Notes: generated by a model from the letters alone, not told the origin. Shown: positions 35,831 to 47,000, counted from the first letter of the stretch. The stretch: DNA of 64,000 bases from Paracoccaceae bacterium (GCA_030750975.1 JASMHC010000001.1:1-64000); one strand, 5' to 3'. Made by a program: numbers and translations.

Positions 35831-37849
35831 TTACACAAGCGCTTTGACTTTCTCGGCCACGTTTTGGGCGGTAATGCCGAACTTTTCGTAAAGCGTACCC
35901 GCCGGTGCTGAGGCCCCGAAACCGGTCATGCCGACAAAGTCCGCTTTCTGCGCTTTGCCGCGTTCGCCCAGCAGCCATTGATCCCAGCCGCCATCGCGAA
36001 CCGCCGCTTCGACACCGACGCGGGCAGGGCCTGCGGGCAGAACCTTGCGGCGGTAGCTTTCATCCTGTTCGGCGAACAGCTCAAAACACGGCATTGAGAC
36101 GACGCGGGTGCCGATGCCCTCGGCCTGAAGCAGATCGCGGGCGGCCAAGGCGATTTCAACCTCGGAACCGGTGGCCATGATGATCGCCTGACGTTTGCCG
36201 TCTGAATCCGCCAGCACATATGCGCCCTTTGACACCAGGTTCGCGTTCTTGTGCTCGGTCCGCACGGTCGGCAGGTTCTGGCGGGTCAGCGCCAGCACCG
36301 AGGGGGTTTGTTTTGAGGTGACGGCAAGTTCCCAGGCCTCGGCGGTTTCCACCGTATCTGCGGGGCGGAACACGTAAGTGTTGGGCGTCGCGCGGCAGAT
36401 CGCGAGGTGTTCGACCGGCTGGTGGGTCGGGCCGTCTTCGCCGACGCCGATGGAATCATGGGTCATCACGAAAGTGGTCGGGATGCGCATCAGCGCGGCC
36501 AGACGCATCGCCGGGCGGGCATAATCGGTGAAGGCAAAGAAGGTGCCGCCATAGGGGCGGATGCCGCCATGCAGCGCCATGCCGTTCATCGCCGCCGCCA
36601 TGCCATGTTCGCGAATGCCCCAATAGACGTAGCGGCCTTTGCGGTTGTTTGTGTCAAACACGCCCATGTCACCGGCCAGCGTGTTATTGGAACCGGTCAG
36701 GTCGGCCGAGCCACCGACGGTTTCTGTCATGATCGGGTTGATCACATCCAGCGCCATTTGGCTTGATTTGCGGGTGGCGACCTTGGGCTGATCTTTGCTG
36801 ATCTGCTTTTTCAGACCCTTGATCGCGGCGGACAGGCGCTTGTGCGGCTCGCCAGCATAGGCGCGGTTGAACTGGTCCTGCTTGCGCTGGCTGACCTCGG
36901 CAAAGCGGGCCTCCCACGCGGCGCGTGCTTCGGCACCGCGGGCGCCCATGGCCTCCCACTGGGCTTTGATGTCGGCGGGCACGTCAAAGGCGCCTCCGGT
37001 CCATCCGTAAACGGCCTTGGCGGCGGCCATCTGATCGGCATCTGTCAGCGCGCCGTGACCTTTCGAGGTGTCCTGCGCCGCGTGCCCCAAGGCGATATGG
37101 GTTTTGCAGGCGATCATCGAGGGTTTCTTCGACGATTTGGCTTTCTCAATCGCTTCGTTGATCTGCGCCGGATCGTGGCCGTCAATTTCCTGCACGTGCC
37201 AGCCCGAGGCTTTGAAACGCTGCACCTGATTGGTGCGGTCCGAAAGCTCGACCGTGCCGTCGATGGTGATGTTGTTGTTGTCCCAGAACACAATCAGCTT
37301 GCCGAGCGAATGACGCCCCGCGATGCCGATGGCTTCCTGGCTGATACCTTCCATCAGGCAACCGTCGCCGGCGATGACATAGGTATGGTGATCGACGATC
37401 TTCTTGCCGTATTGGGCGCGCTGGATTTCCTCGGCCATGGCAAAACCAACGGCATTGGCGATGCCCTGTCCCAAGGGGCCGGTGGTGACTTCAACGCCCG
37501 AGACATGGCCGTATTCGGGGTGCCCTGCGGTGATCGCGCCCCATTGGCGGAAGTCCTTGATTTGCTGAAGCGTTACATCTTCATACCCCGTCAGATAGAG
37601 CAGCGAATAAATCAGCATCGAGCCGTGACCCGCCGACAGGATGAACCGGTCGCGGTCGGCCCAGCGGGGGGCTTTGGGATCGAATTTCAGGTGGTTTTCA
37701 AACAGAACGGTGGCCACATCGGCCATTCCCATCGGCATGCCGGAATGGCCGGAATTGGCGGCGGCAACCGCATCAAGGGTCAGGGCGCGGATGGCGGCGG
37801 CTTTCATCCAGTGGTCCGGATTGGCGGCCTTGAGGGCTTGGATATCCAT
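35831..37849 (-). CDS. tkt: Transketolase
   Basis: Thiamine-diphosphate enzyme moving two-carbon units between sugar phosphates in the pentose phosphate pathway. The 672-residue length is typical. It shows [20 protein letters not shown], the ThDP motif [13 protein letters not shown]...[29 protein letters not shown] in the pyrimidine domain and [19 protein letters not shown]. The ATG at 37849 is used; a TTG one codon earlier is possible. An imperfect dyad resembling the one at gap lies about 25 bp upstream (37872-37885). It ends at a strong terminator. Confidence 0.97.
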   Translation of the reverse strand: MDIQALKAANPDHWMKAAAIRALTLDAVAAANSGHSGMPMGMADVATVLFENHLKFDPKAPRWADRDRFILSAGHGSMLIYSLLYLTGYEDVTLQQIKDFRQWGAITAGHPEYGHVSGVEVTTGPLGQGIANAVGFAMAEEIQRAQYGKKIVDHHTYVIAGDGCLMEGISQEAIGIAGRHSLGKLIVFWDNNNITIDGTVELSDRTNQVQRFKASGWHVQEIDGHDPAQINEAIEKAKSSKKPSMIACKTHIALGHAAQDTSKGHGALTDADQMAAAKAVYGWTGGAFDVPADIKAQWEAMGARGAEARAAWEARFAEVSQRKQDQFNRAYAGEPHKRLSAAIKGLKKQISKDQPKVATRKSSQMALDVINPIMTETVGGSADLTGSNNTLAGDMGVFDTNNRKGRYVYWGIREHGMAAAMNGMALHGGIRPYGGTFFAFTDYARPAMRLAALMRIPTTFVMTHDSIGVGEDGPTHQPVEHLAICRATPNTYVFRPADTVETAEAWELAVTSKQTPSVLALTRQNLPTVRTEHKNANLVSKGAYVLADSDGKRQAIIMATGSEVEIALAARDLLQAEGIGTRVVSMPCFELFAEQDESYRRKVLPAGPARVGVEAAVRDGGWDQWLLGERGKAQKADFVGMTGFGASAPAGTLYEKFGITAQNVAEKVKALV

Positions 37850-38051
37850 CAAAACAGGGTCCTTTGTGGCGGTTTTAGCGTTATCAGGGTGAATAACAGC
37901 CCAAAAGCAAAGTGCAAGCGCGTGTTGGCCGGCGCTTGTGCGGAAATTCGGGTAATTTGTATCTCCAGCCGCTAAACTTTGGGGAATACAAGGCCCGTCC
38001 CGATTCGCCGGAACCGAAGACGGGGCAGAGAATGGAAAGAAAGAGGCTGGA

Positions 38052-38459
38052 ATGAACGAGTTCGAAGAGCTTGAACAGCGGCTGGCCGCCGCGCTGGACC
38101 GGATCGAAGCGGGGTCCGCCGGGGGCGGTACGGACCCTACAGAACTTGACCGGATCAGGCAGGATCACCAGGCCGCGCTGGACAAGCTGGAAGAAGGTCT
38201 TCAGGCACAACGCCAGACCGGCACGGCCCTGGATGCCGAGCTTCAGCGCCTGCGCGAGGTGAATCGCCAATTGGAAGACAACAACCGCGCCCTGCGCGAG
38301 GCCTGCACCTCCGGTCAGATCGATGCGGCGTTGATCAATCAGGCGATGCTGGCCGAACTGGAAAGCCTGCGCGCCGCGCGGGCCGCTGAAAAGGCCGAAA
38401 TAGACGCCGCCATGGCCGCGATCGAGCCGCTTTTGGTTGCTGCCGGAGGAGAGGATTAA
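38052..38459 (+). CDS. Coiled-coil protein upstream of zapA
   Basis: A 135-residue soluble protein, almost entirely helical with heptad-like Leu/Ala and charged residues ([36 protein letters not shown]). I do not recognise a named family. Its stop TAA overlaps the zapA ATG (TAATG), so the two are translationally coupled; a helper role for ZapA or the division ring is a guess from that coupling. It is divergent from tkt. Confidence 0.75.
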   Translation: MNEFEELEQRLAAALDRIEAGSAGGGTDPTELDRIRQDHQAALDKLEEGLQAQRQTGTALDAELQRLREVNRQLEDNNRALREACTSGQIDAALINQAMLAELESLRAARAAEKAEIDAAMAAIEPLLVAAGGED

Positions 38460-38833
38460 TGCCCGAGGTCAAGATTGAAATCGGCGGTCGCAGCTTTGAT
38501 GTGGCCTGTCAGGAAGGCGAGGAAAAATTCCTCCACGCCGCGGCGGCCCTTCTTGACGGAGAAGCCAGTGTTCTGACCAGCCAGATCGGGCGGATGCCCG
38601 AAGCCCGCATGCTGCTGATGGCCGGGCTTATGCTGGCCGATAAAACAGCCGGTCTTGAAGAACGCCTTGAACGGGCCGAACAAGAGGCACAAGCCTTGCG
38701 TCAGGGGGGCGCCTCTGCCCCTAGCATTCGCGAAGTGCGGGTCGAAGTTGTTCCCCCTTCGGTCGAACGCAGCCTGCGTAGGGCGGTTGAACGCACCGAA
38801 GCACTGGCGGATCAGCTGGAAACACCTTCCTGA
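38459..38833 (+). CDS. zapA: Cell division protein ZapA
   Basis: A 124-residue protein of the ZapA type, which bundles FtsZ filaments at the division site. The N-terminal globular part carries VKIEIGGRSFDVACQEGEEKFLHAAAALLD, the rest is a coiled coil (LEERLERAEQEAQAL). It is coupled to the preceding coiled-coil gene through TAATG. The stop codon TGA runs into hairpin/tail repeat copy C. Confidence 0.85.
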   Translation: MPEVKIEIGGRSFDVACQEGEEKFLHAAAALLDGEASVLTSQIGRMPEARMLLMAGLMLADKTAGLEERLERAEQEAQALRQGGASAPSIREVRVEVVPPSVERSLRRAVERTEALADQLETPS

Positions 38834-38893
38834 TTTCTTTTGTCTGAAAATATCCAAAAATCGCAGGTCGCGTGGCGCAGCCACGTGACCTGC
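38833..38893 (-). repeat. Hairpin/tail intergenic repeat, copy C
   Basis: Stem GCAGGTCGCGTGGC (38863-38876) with GCCACGTGACCTGC (38880-38893), 14 pairs with one G-T wobble. On the minus strand it is followed by GATTTTTGGATATTTTC and GACAAAAGAAAT. It sits behind the minus-strand glutaredoxin gene and likely ends its transcript; its other edge coincides with the zapA stop. Confidence 0.75.
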
Positions 38894-38943
38894 TTAACCT
38901 GTGTGCCGCAGGCACTCAGTTGACTTGCAGCAAGGGTGGTTGC

Positions 38944-39306
38944 TCAGCCGTTGGCTTCGCGGATCTTGTTCGCCGCGTCCTTGTCATAGGCCACACCGTT
39001 GTCGTCAAACAGGGTGTCCAGCTCGCCCGAGAGGGTCATTTCGGTGATGATGTCGCATCCGCCGACAAATTCGCCCTTCACATAAAGCTGCGGGATGGTC
39101 GGCCAGTCGGAATATTCCTTGATGCCGCTGCGAATCTCGTCATCGGCCAGAACATTCACATCGGCATACTCCACGCCCATGTAGTTCAGAACACCGGCCA
39201 CGCGGCTGGAAAAGCCGCAAGACGGCATTTCCTTGGTGCCTTTCATGTAAAGCACCACGTCGTTGCCTTTGACGGTTTCGTCGATACGGGTTTGTGCGTC
39301 GCTCAT
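38944..39306 (-). CDS. grxD: Monothiol glutaredoxin, Grx4 family
   Basis: A 120-residue CGFS-type glutaredoxin ([16 protein letters not shown], active cysteine at residue 30), with [19 protein letters not shown] as the glutathione-binding part. Such proteins carry and hand over iron-sulfur clusters, in partnership with BolA proteins. The gene lies 19 bp downstream of a BolA gene on the same strand, which matches that partnership. It is followed by hairpin/tail repeat copy C. Confidence 0.95.
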   Translation of the reverse strand: MSDAQTRIDETVKGNDVVLYMKGTKEMPSCGFSSRVAGVLNYMGVEYADVNVLADDEIRSGIKEYSDWPTIPQLYVKGEFVGGCDIITEMTLSGELDTLFDDNGVAYDKDAANKIREANG

Positions 39307-39325
39307 TTTTCGTTTCCTTTTCGGG

Positions 39326-39556
39326 TCAGTCTGGCGCTTTGGTCGTCAAAGCCAGCGCATGAAGATTGCCGCTGTCGATCTCGGCCTTCAGCGTGGCGTT
39401 GACCGCGCGTTGTTGTTGCACACGGCTTTTGCCGCGAAAACTTTCATCGATCACCATGGCGGCGAAATGGGTTCCGTCATCGCCCTGTACCGTGATCTGG
39501 GCGTCGGGAAAACCGGCGCGGATCAGGCTTTCAATTTTCTGGGGGTCTATGGCCAT
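39326..39556 (-). CDS. BolA family protein
   Basis: A 76-residue BolA-fold protein: [37 protein letters not shown], then [21 protein letters not shown]. BolA proteins form cluster-bridged complexes with CGFS glutaredoxins, and grxD is the next gene. The ATG at 39556 has GGGAGTCC upstream on its strand; a longer frame upstream is unlikely. It is divergent from the MerR regulator across 100 bp. Confidence 0.92.
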   Translation of the reverse strand: MAIDPQKIESLIRAGFPDAQITVQGDDGTHFAAMVIDESFRGKSRVQQQRAVNATLKAEIDSGNLHALALTTKAPD

Positions 39557-39619
39557 GGGGGACTCCTGCGTAATTCTGATAAAATATGTAGAGTTTGAAG
39601 GCAGGGGCTGCAAGGGGTG

Positions 39620-39650
39620 TTGACCCTCACATGATGTCAGGCCGCATAGT
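39620..39650 (+). promoter_or_regulatory. MerR-type promoter/operator with 19-bp spacer
   Basis: TTGACC (39620-39625) and CATAGT (39645-39650) are separated by 19 bp, the over-long spacer typical of MerR-family promoters. Inside is the dyad CCTCACAT-G-ATGTCAGG (39625-39641), close to a perfect palindrome. The ATG of the MerR gene is only 7 nt after the -10, suggesting a leaderless, self-regulated mRNA. Confidence 0.7.
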
Positions 39651-39656
39651 AAGGCC

Positions 39657-40421
39657 ATGAACACGCGAATCGCCACATATCGTATCGGAGAACTGGCCCG
39701 CCTGTCCGGGGTCTCGGTCAGGATGCTGCGCCATTATGACGACATCGGCCTGTTGCCGGCCATGACCGGGGAAAACGGCTATCGTTATTATGACGGCGCG
39801 GCGTTGAAACGGTTGCAGGAAATCCTGTTTTACCGCGCTTTCGATATGGGGCTTGAGGAAATCCGCACCTTGCTTGCGGGCGGCGACCGGCTGGGCCGTT
39901 TGCAGCGCCATCGTGACAGGCTGCGGGGGAAGCATCAGGATATGGCCAACATGCTGGCCGCGCTTGACCGGACGATTGTCATGGAAAAAAGGGGGCAGGA
40001 CATGAGAATTGAGGATTTGTACAAGCCGTTTCCGGCGGAAAAGCAGGCCGAGTATGAGGCTTGGTTGGTTAGGACCTATGGTGCCGATATGGCCGAGGCT
40101 GTTCAGCGCGCAAAGCAAGCCGAGCGTGAAGATCCAACAGATTTCAGGCCCGAAAAGATCGCTGAGCTGAAAGAAATCGAGGCCAAGCTGGTGCAGGCGA
40201 TGAAAGAGGGGCTGAATGGCGCTGACTTGGATACCCTTTTAGACCGTCATCGCGGTTGGGTCGGGGATATGTGGAAGTCGCCATGCGAAAAGGACGCCTA
40301 TGCCGGACTGGCCGACATGTATCTGGCACATCCGGATTTTGTTGCCCGTTACGAAGCGCTTGCGCCGAAGTTCAGCCAGTGGCTGCCCATGGTGATGAAA
40401 GACTATGCGGCGCGGGTATGA
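39657..40421 (+). CDS. MerR family regulator with TipAS-like ligand domain
   Basis: A 254-residue regulator: winged helix-turn-helix in residues 6-75 (YRIGELARLSGVSVRMLRHYDDIGLLPA), a connecting helix, and a C-terminal TipAS domain (about 115-250, KQAEYEAWLVRTYGADMAE, HRGWVGDMW, YLAHPDFVARYEALAPKFSQWL). TipAS domains bind antibiotics or other hydrophobic small molecules and switch the promoter on. The operator with a 19-bp spacer in front suggests autoregulation; no transporter or resistance gene sits next to it, so its target may be itself or elsewhere. Confidence 0.88.
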   Translation: MNTRIATYRIGELARLSGVSVRMLRHYDDIGLLPAMTGENGYRYYDGAALKRLQEILFYRAFDMGLEEIRTLLAGGDRLGRLQRHRDRLRGKHQDMANMLAALDRTIVMEKRGQDMRIEDLYKPFPAEKQAEYEAWLVRTYGADMAEAVQRAKQAEREDPTDFRPEKIAELKEIEAKLVQAMKEGLNGADLDTLLDRHRGWVGDMWKSPCEKDAYAGLADMYLAHPDFVARYEALAPKFSQWLPMVMKDYAARV

Positions 40422-40451
40422 GCTTGTGGCGGGCTGTAGCCCGCCGTTCCT

Positions 40452-42611
40452 TTACCCAAAGGTCTCGGCAAATGCCCCACGGAAGATCGTTGACAGCTCG
40501 GCCAGAGGCGCTTCGGCGTGGCCGATTTTCACGGTATCGCCGGTAAAGCGCCCGACCGATGCGATTGGAACCCCCGACTGACCTGCCGCCATCATCAGCG
40601 CTTCGGCCTGATCGAAGTTGCACGCCACCAGATAGCGGGCCTGATCTTCGCCGAACAGGGTTGCGGTGTCGGTCTCGTCCAGGTGCACACCAACACCGGC
40701 GCTTTCGGCCATTTCAAAGGCCGCAAGGGCAAGGCCCCCGTCGCTGAGGTCGGTGCAGGCGGTGATCCATGCATGGTTGTCGCGGATGAAATCGCCATTG
40801 CGCTTTTCAGCGGCCAGATCGACATGCGGCGCGTCGCCGTCCTGACGGTTGAAGACCTCGGCCAGCAGCGCCGATTGGCCGAGATGGCCATTGGTTTCGC
40901 CGATCAGCAGGGCAACATGGCCGTCACGAACCTCGCGACCGATCAGCTTGTCTTCGTCCGCGATCAGGCCCACGGCACCGATGGTCGGGGTGGGCAGGAT
41001 GGCCTGACCGTCGGTTTCATTATAAAGCGACACATTGCCCGATACGATGGGCATGTCCAGGGCCGCCACCGCTTGGCCAATTCCCTGGATCGCGCCGACG
41101 AACTGGCCCATGATCTCGGGCTTTTCGGGGTTGCCGAAATTCAGGTTGTCGGTGGTCGCAAGCGGGGTCGCGCCGACGGCTGTCAGGTTGCGGTAGGCTT
41201 CGGCCACCGCCTGTTTGCCGCCCTCGGTCGGGTTGGCTTTGACATAGCGCGGGGTCACGTCCGAGGTGAAGGCCAGCAGTTTTGGCGTGCCGTGGACGCG
41301 GGTGATCCCAGCGCCAAGGCCCGGAACGCGGGCGGTGTCGGCCATGACCATGTGGTCATATTGTTCATAGACCCATTGGCGCGAGCAATAGTTGACGCTG
41401 CCGATCAGGGCTTTCAGCCCGTCGATGGGGTCGATTTCCGGCACGTCGTCCATATCGGCGTTCACGTCCGTGGGCACCCATGGGCGGTCGTATTCCGGTG
41501 CCGAGGACGCAAGGGTCGAAAGCGGCAGGTCGGCTTTGCAGGTGCCGTTATGCATGATCAGAAAGCGGTCTTCGGAGATGGTTTCGCCGACGATGGCAAA
41601 GTCGAGGTCCCATTTGTCGAAAACGGCGCGGGCGTCGGCCTCTTTTTCGGGGCGCAGCACCATCAACATGCGTTCCTGGGATTCCGACAGCATCATTTCA
41701 TAGGCGGTCATGTTCTCTTCACGCTGGGGCACGTCTTCGAGGTTCAGCCGGATGCCCAGCTTGCCCTTGTCGCCCATTTCCACGGCCGAGCAAGTCAGGC
41801 CCGCCGCGCCCATATCCTGGATCGAGATCACGGCGCCGGTCTCCATCAGCTCAAGCGTTGCTTCCATCAGGCGCTTTTCGGTGAACGGGTCGCCGACCTG
41901 AACGGTGGGGCGTTTTTCTTCGATGGTTTCGTCAAATTCGGCCGAGGCCATGGTTGCGCCGCCAACCCCGTCGCGGCCGGTTTTGGCCCCAAGGTAGACG
42001 ACGGGCATTCCGACGCCCGAGGCTTCGGAGTAATAGATTTTGTCGGCGTCGCAAAGACCGGCCGCGAAAGCGTTCACAAGGCAGTTGCCGTTATAGGCGG
42101 GGTCAAAGCGGACTTCGCCGCCAACGGTCGGCACGCCGAAGCAGTTGCCATATCCGCCGATGCCCTCAACCACGCCATGCACCAGCTGGCGGGTTTTGGG
42201 GTGGTCTTTTTCGCCAAACGAAAGCGCGTTCATCGCCGCGATGGGCCGTGCGCCCATGGTGAACACATCGCGCAGGATGCCGCCAACGCCGGTGGCCGCG
42301 CCTTGGTAAGGTTCGATATAGGACGGGTGGTTGTGGCTTTCCATTTTGAAGACCACGGCCTGATTGTCGCCAATATCGACGATGCCGGCGTTTTCACCCG
42401 GGCCGCAGATCACTTGAGGCCCTTCGGTCGGCAGGGTGCGTAGCCACTTTTTCGAAGACTTGTAGGAACAATGCTCGTTCCACATCGCCGAGAAAATACC
42501 AAGCTCGGTAAAGTTCGGTTCGCGGTTCAGGATGCGGATGATCTCTTTGTATTCTTCAGGCTTAAGGCCATGGGCCTCAATCAGGTCGGGCGTGATCGCC
42601 GGATCTTGCAT
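40452..42611 (-). CDS. purL: Phosphoribosylformylglycinamidine synthase subunit PurL
   Basis: Large subunit of the three-part FGAM synthase used in Alphaproteobacteria, which amidates FGAR in purine synthesis together with PurQ and PurS. The 719-residue size is that of the short (small-PurL) form. Diagnostic parts are [66 protein letters not shown] and [20 protein letters not shown]. It is convergent with the MerR gene (30 bp apart). purQ and purS are not in this window. Confidence 0.96.
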   Translation of the reverse strand: MQDPAITPDLIEAHGLKPEEYKEIIRILNREPNFTELGIFSAMWNEHCSYKSSKKWLRTLPTEGPQVICGPGENAGIVDIGDNQAVVFKMESHNHPSYIEPYQGAATGVGGILRDVFTMGARPIAAMNALSFGEKDHPKTRQLVHGVVEGIGGYGNCFGVPTVGGEVRFDPAYNGNCLVNAFAAGLCDADKIYYSEASGVGMPVVYLGAKTGRDGVGGATMASAEFDETIEEKRPTVQVGDPFTEKRLMEATLELMETGAVISIQDMGAAGLTCSAVEMGDKGKLGIRLNLEDVPQREENMTAYEMMLSESQERMLMVLRPEKEADARAVFDKWDLDFAIVGETISEDRFLIMHNGTCKADLPLSTLASSAPEYDRPWVPTDVNADMDDVPEIDPIDGLKALIGSVNYCSRQWVYEQYDHMVMADTARVPGLGAGITRVHGTPKLLAFTSDVTPRYVKANPTEGGKQAVAEAYRNLTAVGATPLATTDNLNFGNPEKPEIMGQFVGAIQGIGQAVAALDMPIVSGNVSLYNETDGQAILPTPTIGAVGLIADEDKLIGREVRDGHVALLIGETNGHLGQSALLAEVFNRQDGDAPHVDLAAEKRNGDFIRDNHAWITACTDLSDGGLALAAFEMAESAGVGVHLDETDTATLFGEDQARYLVACNFDQAEALMMAAGQSGVPIASVGRFTGDTVKIGHAEAPLAELSTIFRGAFAETFG

Positions 42612-42714
42612 AACAGAATGTCCCCAGAGTGCAGATTTGCGCCGCTTTTAGGCCAAGCGGTGCGTGGGGGAAAGGGGGCAGATGCCGCATTCGGGCGCTA
42701 TGGGCGATTCTGCC

Positions 42715-42743
42715 AAAAAAAAGGCCGAGCACGAAGCTCGGCC
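42715..42743 (-). terminator. Intrinsic terminator on the minus strand
   Basis: GGCCGAGC (42723-42730) pairs with GCTCGGCC (42736-42743) around a 5-nt loop; on the minus strand eight T follow (42722-42715). It lies 137 bp beyond the lysR stop and is the probable lysR terminator. The 42612-42880 gap holds no gene I trust. Confidence 0.88.
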
Positions 42744-42880
42744 GAAGTCCAACAGGGAGGTGAATGCGGTAAGAGAAGTCTCGATCACCGCGTTCGATAC
42801 CGATTTAGTGTGCGCAGGATTCATATTCAAGGTAAATAATGCCGCATGGCAGCATACCCGCTATGCGCTGGGCGCAAGGC

Positions 42881-43786
42881 TCAGGAAGTGCGTTCGGTCT
42901 TCAGCCTTTTGCGGTGGGCAATGATTTCGTCCTGAACGAAGTCGCGAAAGGCGTGAATGCGTTGTGAATGGCGCAGCTCTTCGGGGTAGGCAAGATAGAC
43001 GGGCACTTCGCTGGATTCTATTTCGGGCAGAACGCGGATCAGGTCGGGGAAATCTTCGGTCAGGTAATCGGGCAGGACCCCGACCCCCAGATTATGCCGT
43101 ATCGCCTGCAACACACCGTAATAATTGTTCACGGTCAGCATTGTCGGGCTGCTGACCGAGGTGAGGTTCTGAACCAGCTGCGCACCCGCCGAAACCTGGG
43201 CCGAGCTGGGGTTCTGACAGATCAGACGGTGGTCGCGCAAATCTTCGACGGTTTCGATGGCGCCGGTCTGGCTGACATATTCCGGTGTCGCGTAAAGCCG
43301 CATGCGCACGCTCATCAGCTTTTTGCGGATCAGATCGGCCTGCGAGGGTTCTTTCATCCGGATGGCAACATCGGCTTCACGCATCGGCAGGTCGAGCACT
43401 TTTTCCTCGAGCATCAGATCAATGCGCAGATCGGGGTATTTTTCATAAAGCTTGTCCAGCCTCGGGGCCAGCCAGAGCGACCCGAAGCCGATGGTCGTGG
43501 TGACGCGCAGATCGCCAAAGACCTCTTCCTCACTGTCGCGAATTCGCGCGGCGGCGGTATCGAGCCGTTTGGACATGGCCGAGGTGGCGTCGAACAGAAG
43601 TTCCCCCTGTTCGGTAAGAATCAGTCCACGTGCGTGACGGTGGAAAAGGGTGGTGTTAAGGCTTTCCTCAAGCGCCCTGATCTGCCGGCTGACCGCCGAT
43701 TGGGACAGATGAAGCGTGTCACCCGCGTGGGTCAGGCTGCCTGCATCGGCCACGGCGTGAAATATTCTTAGCTTATCCCAGTCCAT
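42881..43786 (-). CDS. LysR family transcriptional regulator
   Basis: A 301-residue LysR-type regulator. Helix-turn-helix at residues 5-60 (LRIFHAVADAGSLTHAGDTLHLSQSAVSRQIRALEES), then a two-lobe effector domain with TTIGFGSLWLAPRLD. It ends in HRKRLKTERTS. It is divergent from iorAB across 282 bp with a perfect dyad between them, so iorAB is a likely target and aryl-amino acid catabolism a likely topic, by inference. The start at 43786 is set by MDWDKLRIFH; a longer frame upstream is unlikely. Confidence 0.93.
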   Translation of the reverse strand: MDWDKLRIFHAVADAGSLTHAGDTLHLSQSAVSRQIRALEESLNTTLFHRHARGLILTEQGELLFDATSAMSKRLDTAAARIRDSEEEVFGDLRVTTTIGFGSLWLAPRLDKLYEKYPDLRIDLMLEEKVLDLPMREADVAIRMKEPSQADLIRKKLMSVRMRLYATPEYVSQTGAIETVEDLRDHRLICQNPSSAQVSAGAQLVQNLTSVSSPTMLTVNNYYGVLQAIRHNLGVGVLPDYLTEDFPDLIRVLPEIESSEVPVYLAYPEELRHSQRIHAFRDFVQDEIIAHRKRLKTERTS

Positions 43787-43885
43787 TCCGCTCACTTTCG
43801 ATTCACAATCCGACCATAAATGAAATTCTTGAAAAATTAACAGGGGCATTCCCCGATCATTGATTTTTATTCAAATTTTTCCTTG

Positions 43886-43908
43886 TTAGGTCAGCAATTG
43901 AGACCTAA
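43886..43908. promoter_or_regulatory. Perfect dyad between lysR and iorAB
   Basis: TTAGGTC (43886-43892) and GACCTAA (43902-43908) with a 9-bp spacer. Placed 100 bp upstream of lysR and 160 bp upstream of iorAB. The arm spacing suits a LysR-type dimer site. Confidence 0.6.
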
Positions 43909-43926
43909 TCTTGAGGTAGACTATAC

Positions 43927-44040
43927 CGTGTCGAGATCAGCTTGAGACAACAGTTGATTTTGAAGCGCACAAGTACATCATTGGATTTCGCGCGTTTCGG
44001 CAAATTGCCTGCGTCATAACCCTGTGTCGAAATGCTTTGA
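43927..44040 (+). repeat. 115-bp double-hairpin repeat, copy 3 (degenerate)
   Basis: Recognisably related to copies 1 and 2: TCGAGATCAGCTTGAGAC near the start, GTTGATTT, TCGCGCGTTTCGG in the middle and GTGTCGAAATGCTTTGA at the end, but with many mismatches and shorter stems. It lies between the lysR/iorAB operator and the iorAB start, so it would be in the iorAB leader. Confidence 0.7.
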
Positions 44041-44068
44041 TCTGCATATTGTATCGGGAGGATATGCC

Positions 44069-47000
44069 GTGAATGTTCAGTCTGTCAGTCTTGAAGACCG
44101 CTTTGATCTGTCCAAGTCGCACCTGCTGCTGAACGGTACGCAAGCTCTGGTGCGGCTGATGCTGAACCAGTCGGCGCGGGATCGCGAGGCCGGGTTGAAC
44201 ACGGCCGGATTCGTATCAGGCTATCGCGGTTCGCCGCTGGGGGCTGTCGATTTACAGATGCAAAAGGCACAAGCGCAGCTTTCGGCGGGCAACATCACCT
44301 TTCAGGCCGGTCTGAACGAGGATCTGGCCGCCACAGCCCATTGGGGCGCGCAACAGGCCGAGCTGCGGGGCGAAGGCAAATATGACGGGGTTTTCGGCCT
44401 TTGGTATGGCAAGGGTCCGGGGGTGGACCGGTCGGGCGATGTGATGCGTCACGCCAATATGGCTGGCACCAGCCCGCATGGCGGGGTGCTGATGGCGATG
44501 GGCGATGACCATACCGGCGAAAGCTCGACCGTGTTGCATCAAAGCGAATGGGCGCTTGTGGATGCCTATATGCCGATCGTCAGCCCTGCGGGGGTTCAGG
44601 AAATCCTGGACTATGGGGTTTACGGCTATGCGCTGTCGCGGTTCTCGGGCCTTTGGGTCGGGTTGAAGACGATGAAAGACACGGTTGAGGCAACCGCCGT
44701 GGTGGATGGCGATCCGCACCGGATGACCCTTGTTCAGCCGGAATTTCCGATGCCGGAGGGCGGGTTGAATATCCGGTTGATCGACACGCCGCACGATCAG
44801 GAAGCCCGGATGATCGACCACAAACGCTTTGCGGCCGAGGCGTTCGCCCATGCCAACCGGATCGACAAACGGGTCTGGGGGAAACCCGGGGCAAAGATCG
44901 GCTTCGTTGCGGCGGGCAAGAACTGGCTGGATCTGGTTCACGCGCTATCGCTTTTGGGCATAGACGAGGCCGAGGCCGAGCGGCTTGGGATCAGCACCTA
45001 CAAGGTGGGGCAGGTCTGGCCGCTGGATATGAAGGGTTTCCATGACTGGGCCGAGGGGCTTGATCTGATTGTGGTGATCGAAGAGAAGCGCAAACTGATC
45101 GAGGTGCAGGTCAAAGAGGCGATCTTTGACGACCGGCGCGGGCGGCGTGTTTACGGGTGGACAAAAGACAGCGGAGAAGAGCTTTTCCCGACCCGAGGGG
45201 CGCTGGACCCGATCCTGATTGCCGAAAAACTGGGCGATATCCTGTGCGAGGAAGGGCGCGGAACCGAGGCGGTGCGCAGCGGCCTGGAAAAGCTGCAATT
45301 GGCCAGAACGGCCGACAATGCCGAGGAACAGGCGGTTCGCCTGCCGTATTTCTGTGCCGGTTGCCCGCATAACAGCTCGACCAAAGTGCCAAAGGGCAGC
45401 CGCGCTTATGCGGGGATCGGCTGTCACTATATGGTTCAGTGGATGGATCGGGACACGGTCGGTTTTACCCATATGGGGGCAGAAGGGGCGAACTGGATCG
45501 GTGAGTCTCTGTTTTCGAACACGCCGCATGTGTTTCAGAACCTCGGGGATGGCACCTATAACCACTCGGGCATTCAGGCGATCCGCGCAGCGGTCGCTGC
45601 GAATACGCCGATCACCTACAAAGTGCTGTTCAATGATGCGGTCGCGATGACCGGCGGGCAAAGCAACGAAGGCGGTCTGGACGCGCCCAAGCTGGCGGCA
45701 GAGTTGAACGCATTCGGATTGCGCGAGGTTGTTGTTGTTTACGACGACAAGGAAGACGTGGACGAAAAACGCTTTCCCGCTGGCATGAAGATGCACCCCC
45801 GCGCGGAGCTGATGCAGGTTCAGGAACGCTTGCGCGATATCGACGGGCCGACTGCGATCCTTTATGTGCAGACCTGTGCGGCCGAGAAAAGACGGCGGCG
45901 TAAGCGTGGCACATTTCCTGATCCCGACAAGCGCGTGTTCATCAACACCGATATTTGCGAGGGCTGCGGCGATTGCGGCATTCAGTCGAACTGTGTGGCG
46001 ATCACCCCGGTTGAAACGGAACTGGGGCGCAAGCGGGCGATTGACCAGTCGGCCTGCAACAAGGATTTCTCTTGCCTGAACGGCTTCTGCCCGTCTTTCG
46101 TGACGCTGGAAGGGGCGACGCCGAGAAAGGCCGCGACGAAGGAATTGCAGATCACCGATCTGCCAATGCCGGACCTGCCCGAAATCAACGGGACCTTTAA
46201 CATGGTCATCACCGGGGTTGGCGGAACAGGGGTTGTGACGCTGGGCGCTGTGTTGGCGCAAGCCGCGCAAATTGACGGCAAAGGGGCCGGCATGATGGAG
46301 ATGGCGGGACTCGCACAGAAGGGCGGGGCGGTGCATATCCATTGCCGTCTGGCCAACAGGCCCGAAGACATCAGCGCGATCCGTGTTGCAACGGGTGAAT
46401 GCGATGCGTTGATCGGCGGCGATCTGGTGGTCTCGGCGGGGGCCAAGACTTTGGGCCTGACCTCGCGCGGGCGGACGGGGGCGGTGGTGAACAGCCACGA
46501 TATCGTCACCGGCGAATTCACCCGCGATACCGAATTCCGCGTGCCGTCCGATCGGCTGCAATTGTCAATCGAGGCGCGGTTGCAGGACAAGGCAACCTTC
46601 TTTGATTCAACCGAGCTTAGCCGTCTGATCCTTGGCGACAGTATCTTTTCCAACATGATCGTGCTGGGCGGTGCGTGGCAAATGGGGCTTGTGCCACTGT
46701 CGCTTGACGCCGTGACCGAAGCGATCCGGCTGAATGGCGCGGCGGTTGAACGCAACTTGCGCGCGTTCGAGATCGGGCGCTGGGCCGTGTTGAACCCGCA
46801 GGATGCCGCAAAGGTTCTGGGTCAGGATTTCAGCGATGCTGACCCGGATCCGATTGAGTTCCGTGTATCGCATCTGAAAGCCTATCAGGGCAGGGGTCTG
46901 GCCAAGCGTTTCACCAAGTTTGTCGACAGTTTTGACGGCGATGATCTGCGCCTGAGCGTGGCAAAGGGCTATCACAAGCTGTTGGCCTATAAGGACGAAT

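Noticed and set aside
42648..42830. Minus-strand 60-codon frame behind lysR
   Set aside because: It runs straight through a strong intrinsic terminator and has no ribosome site or recognisable family.
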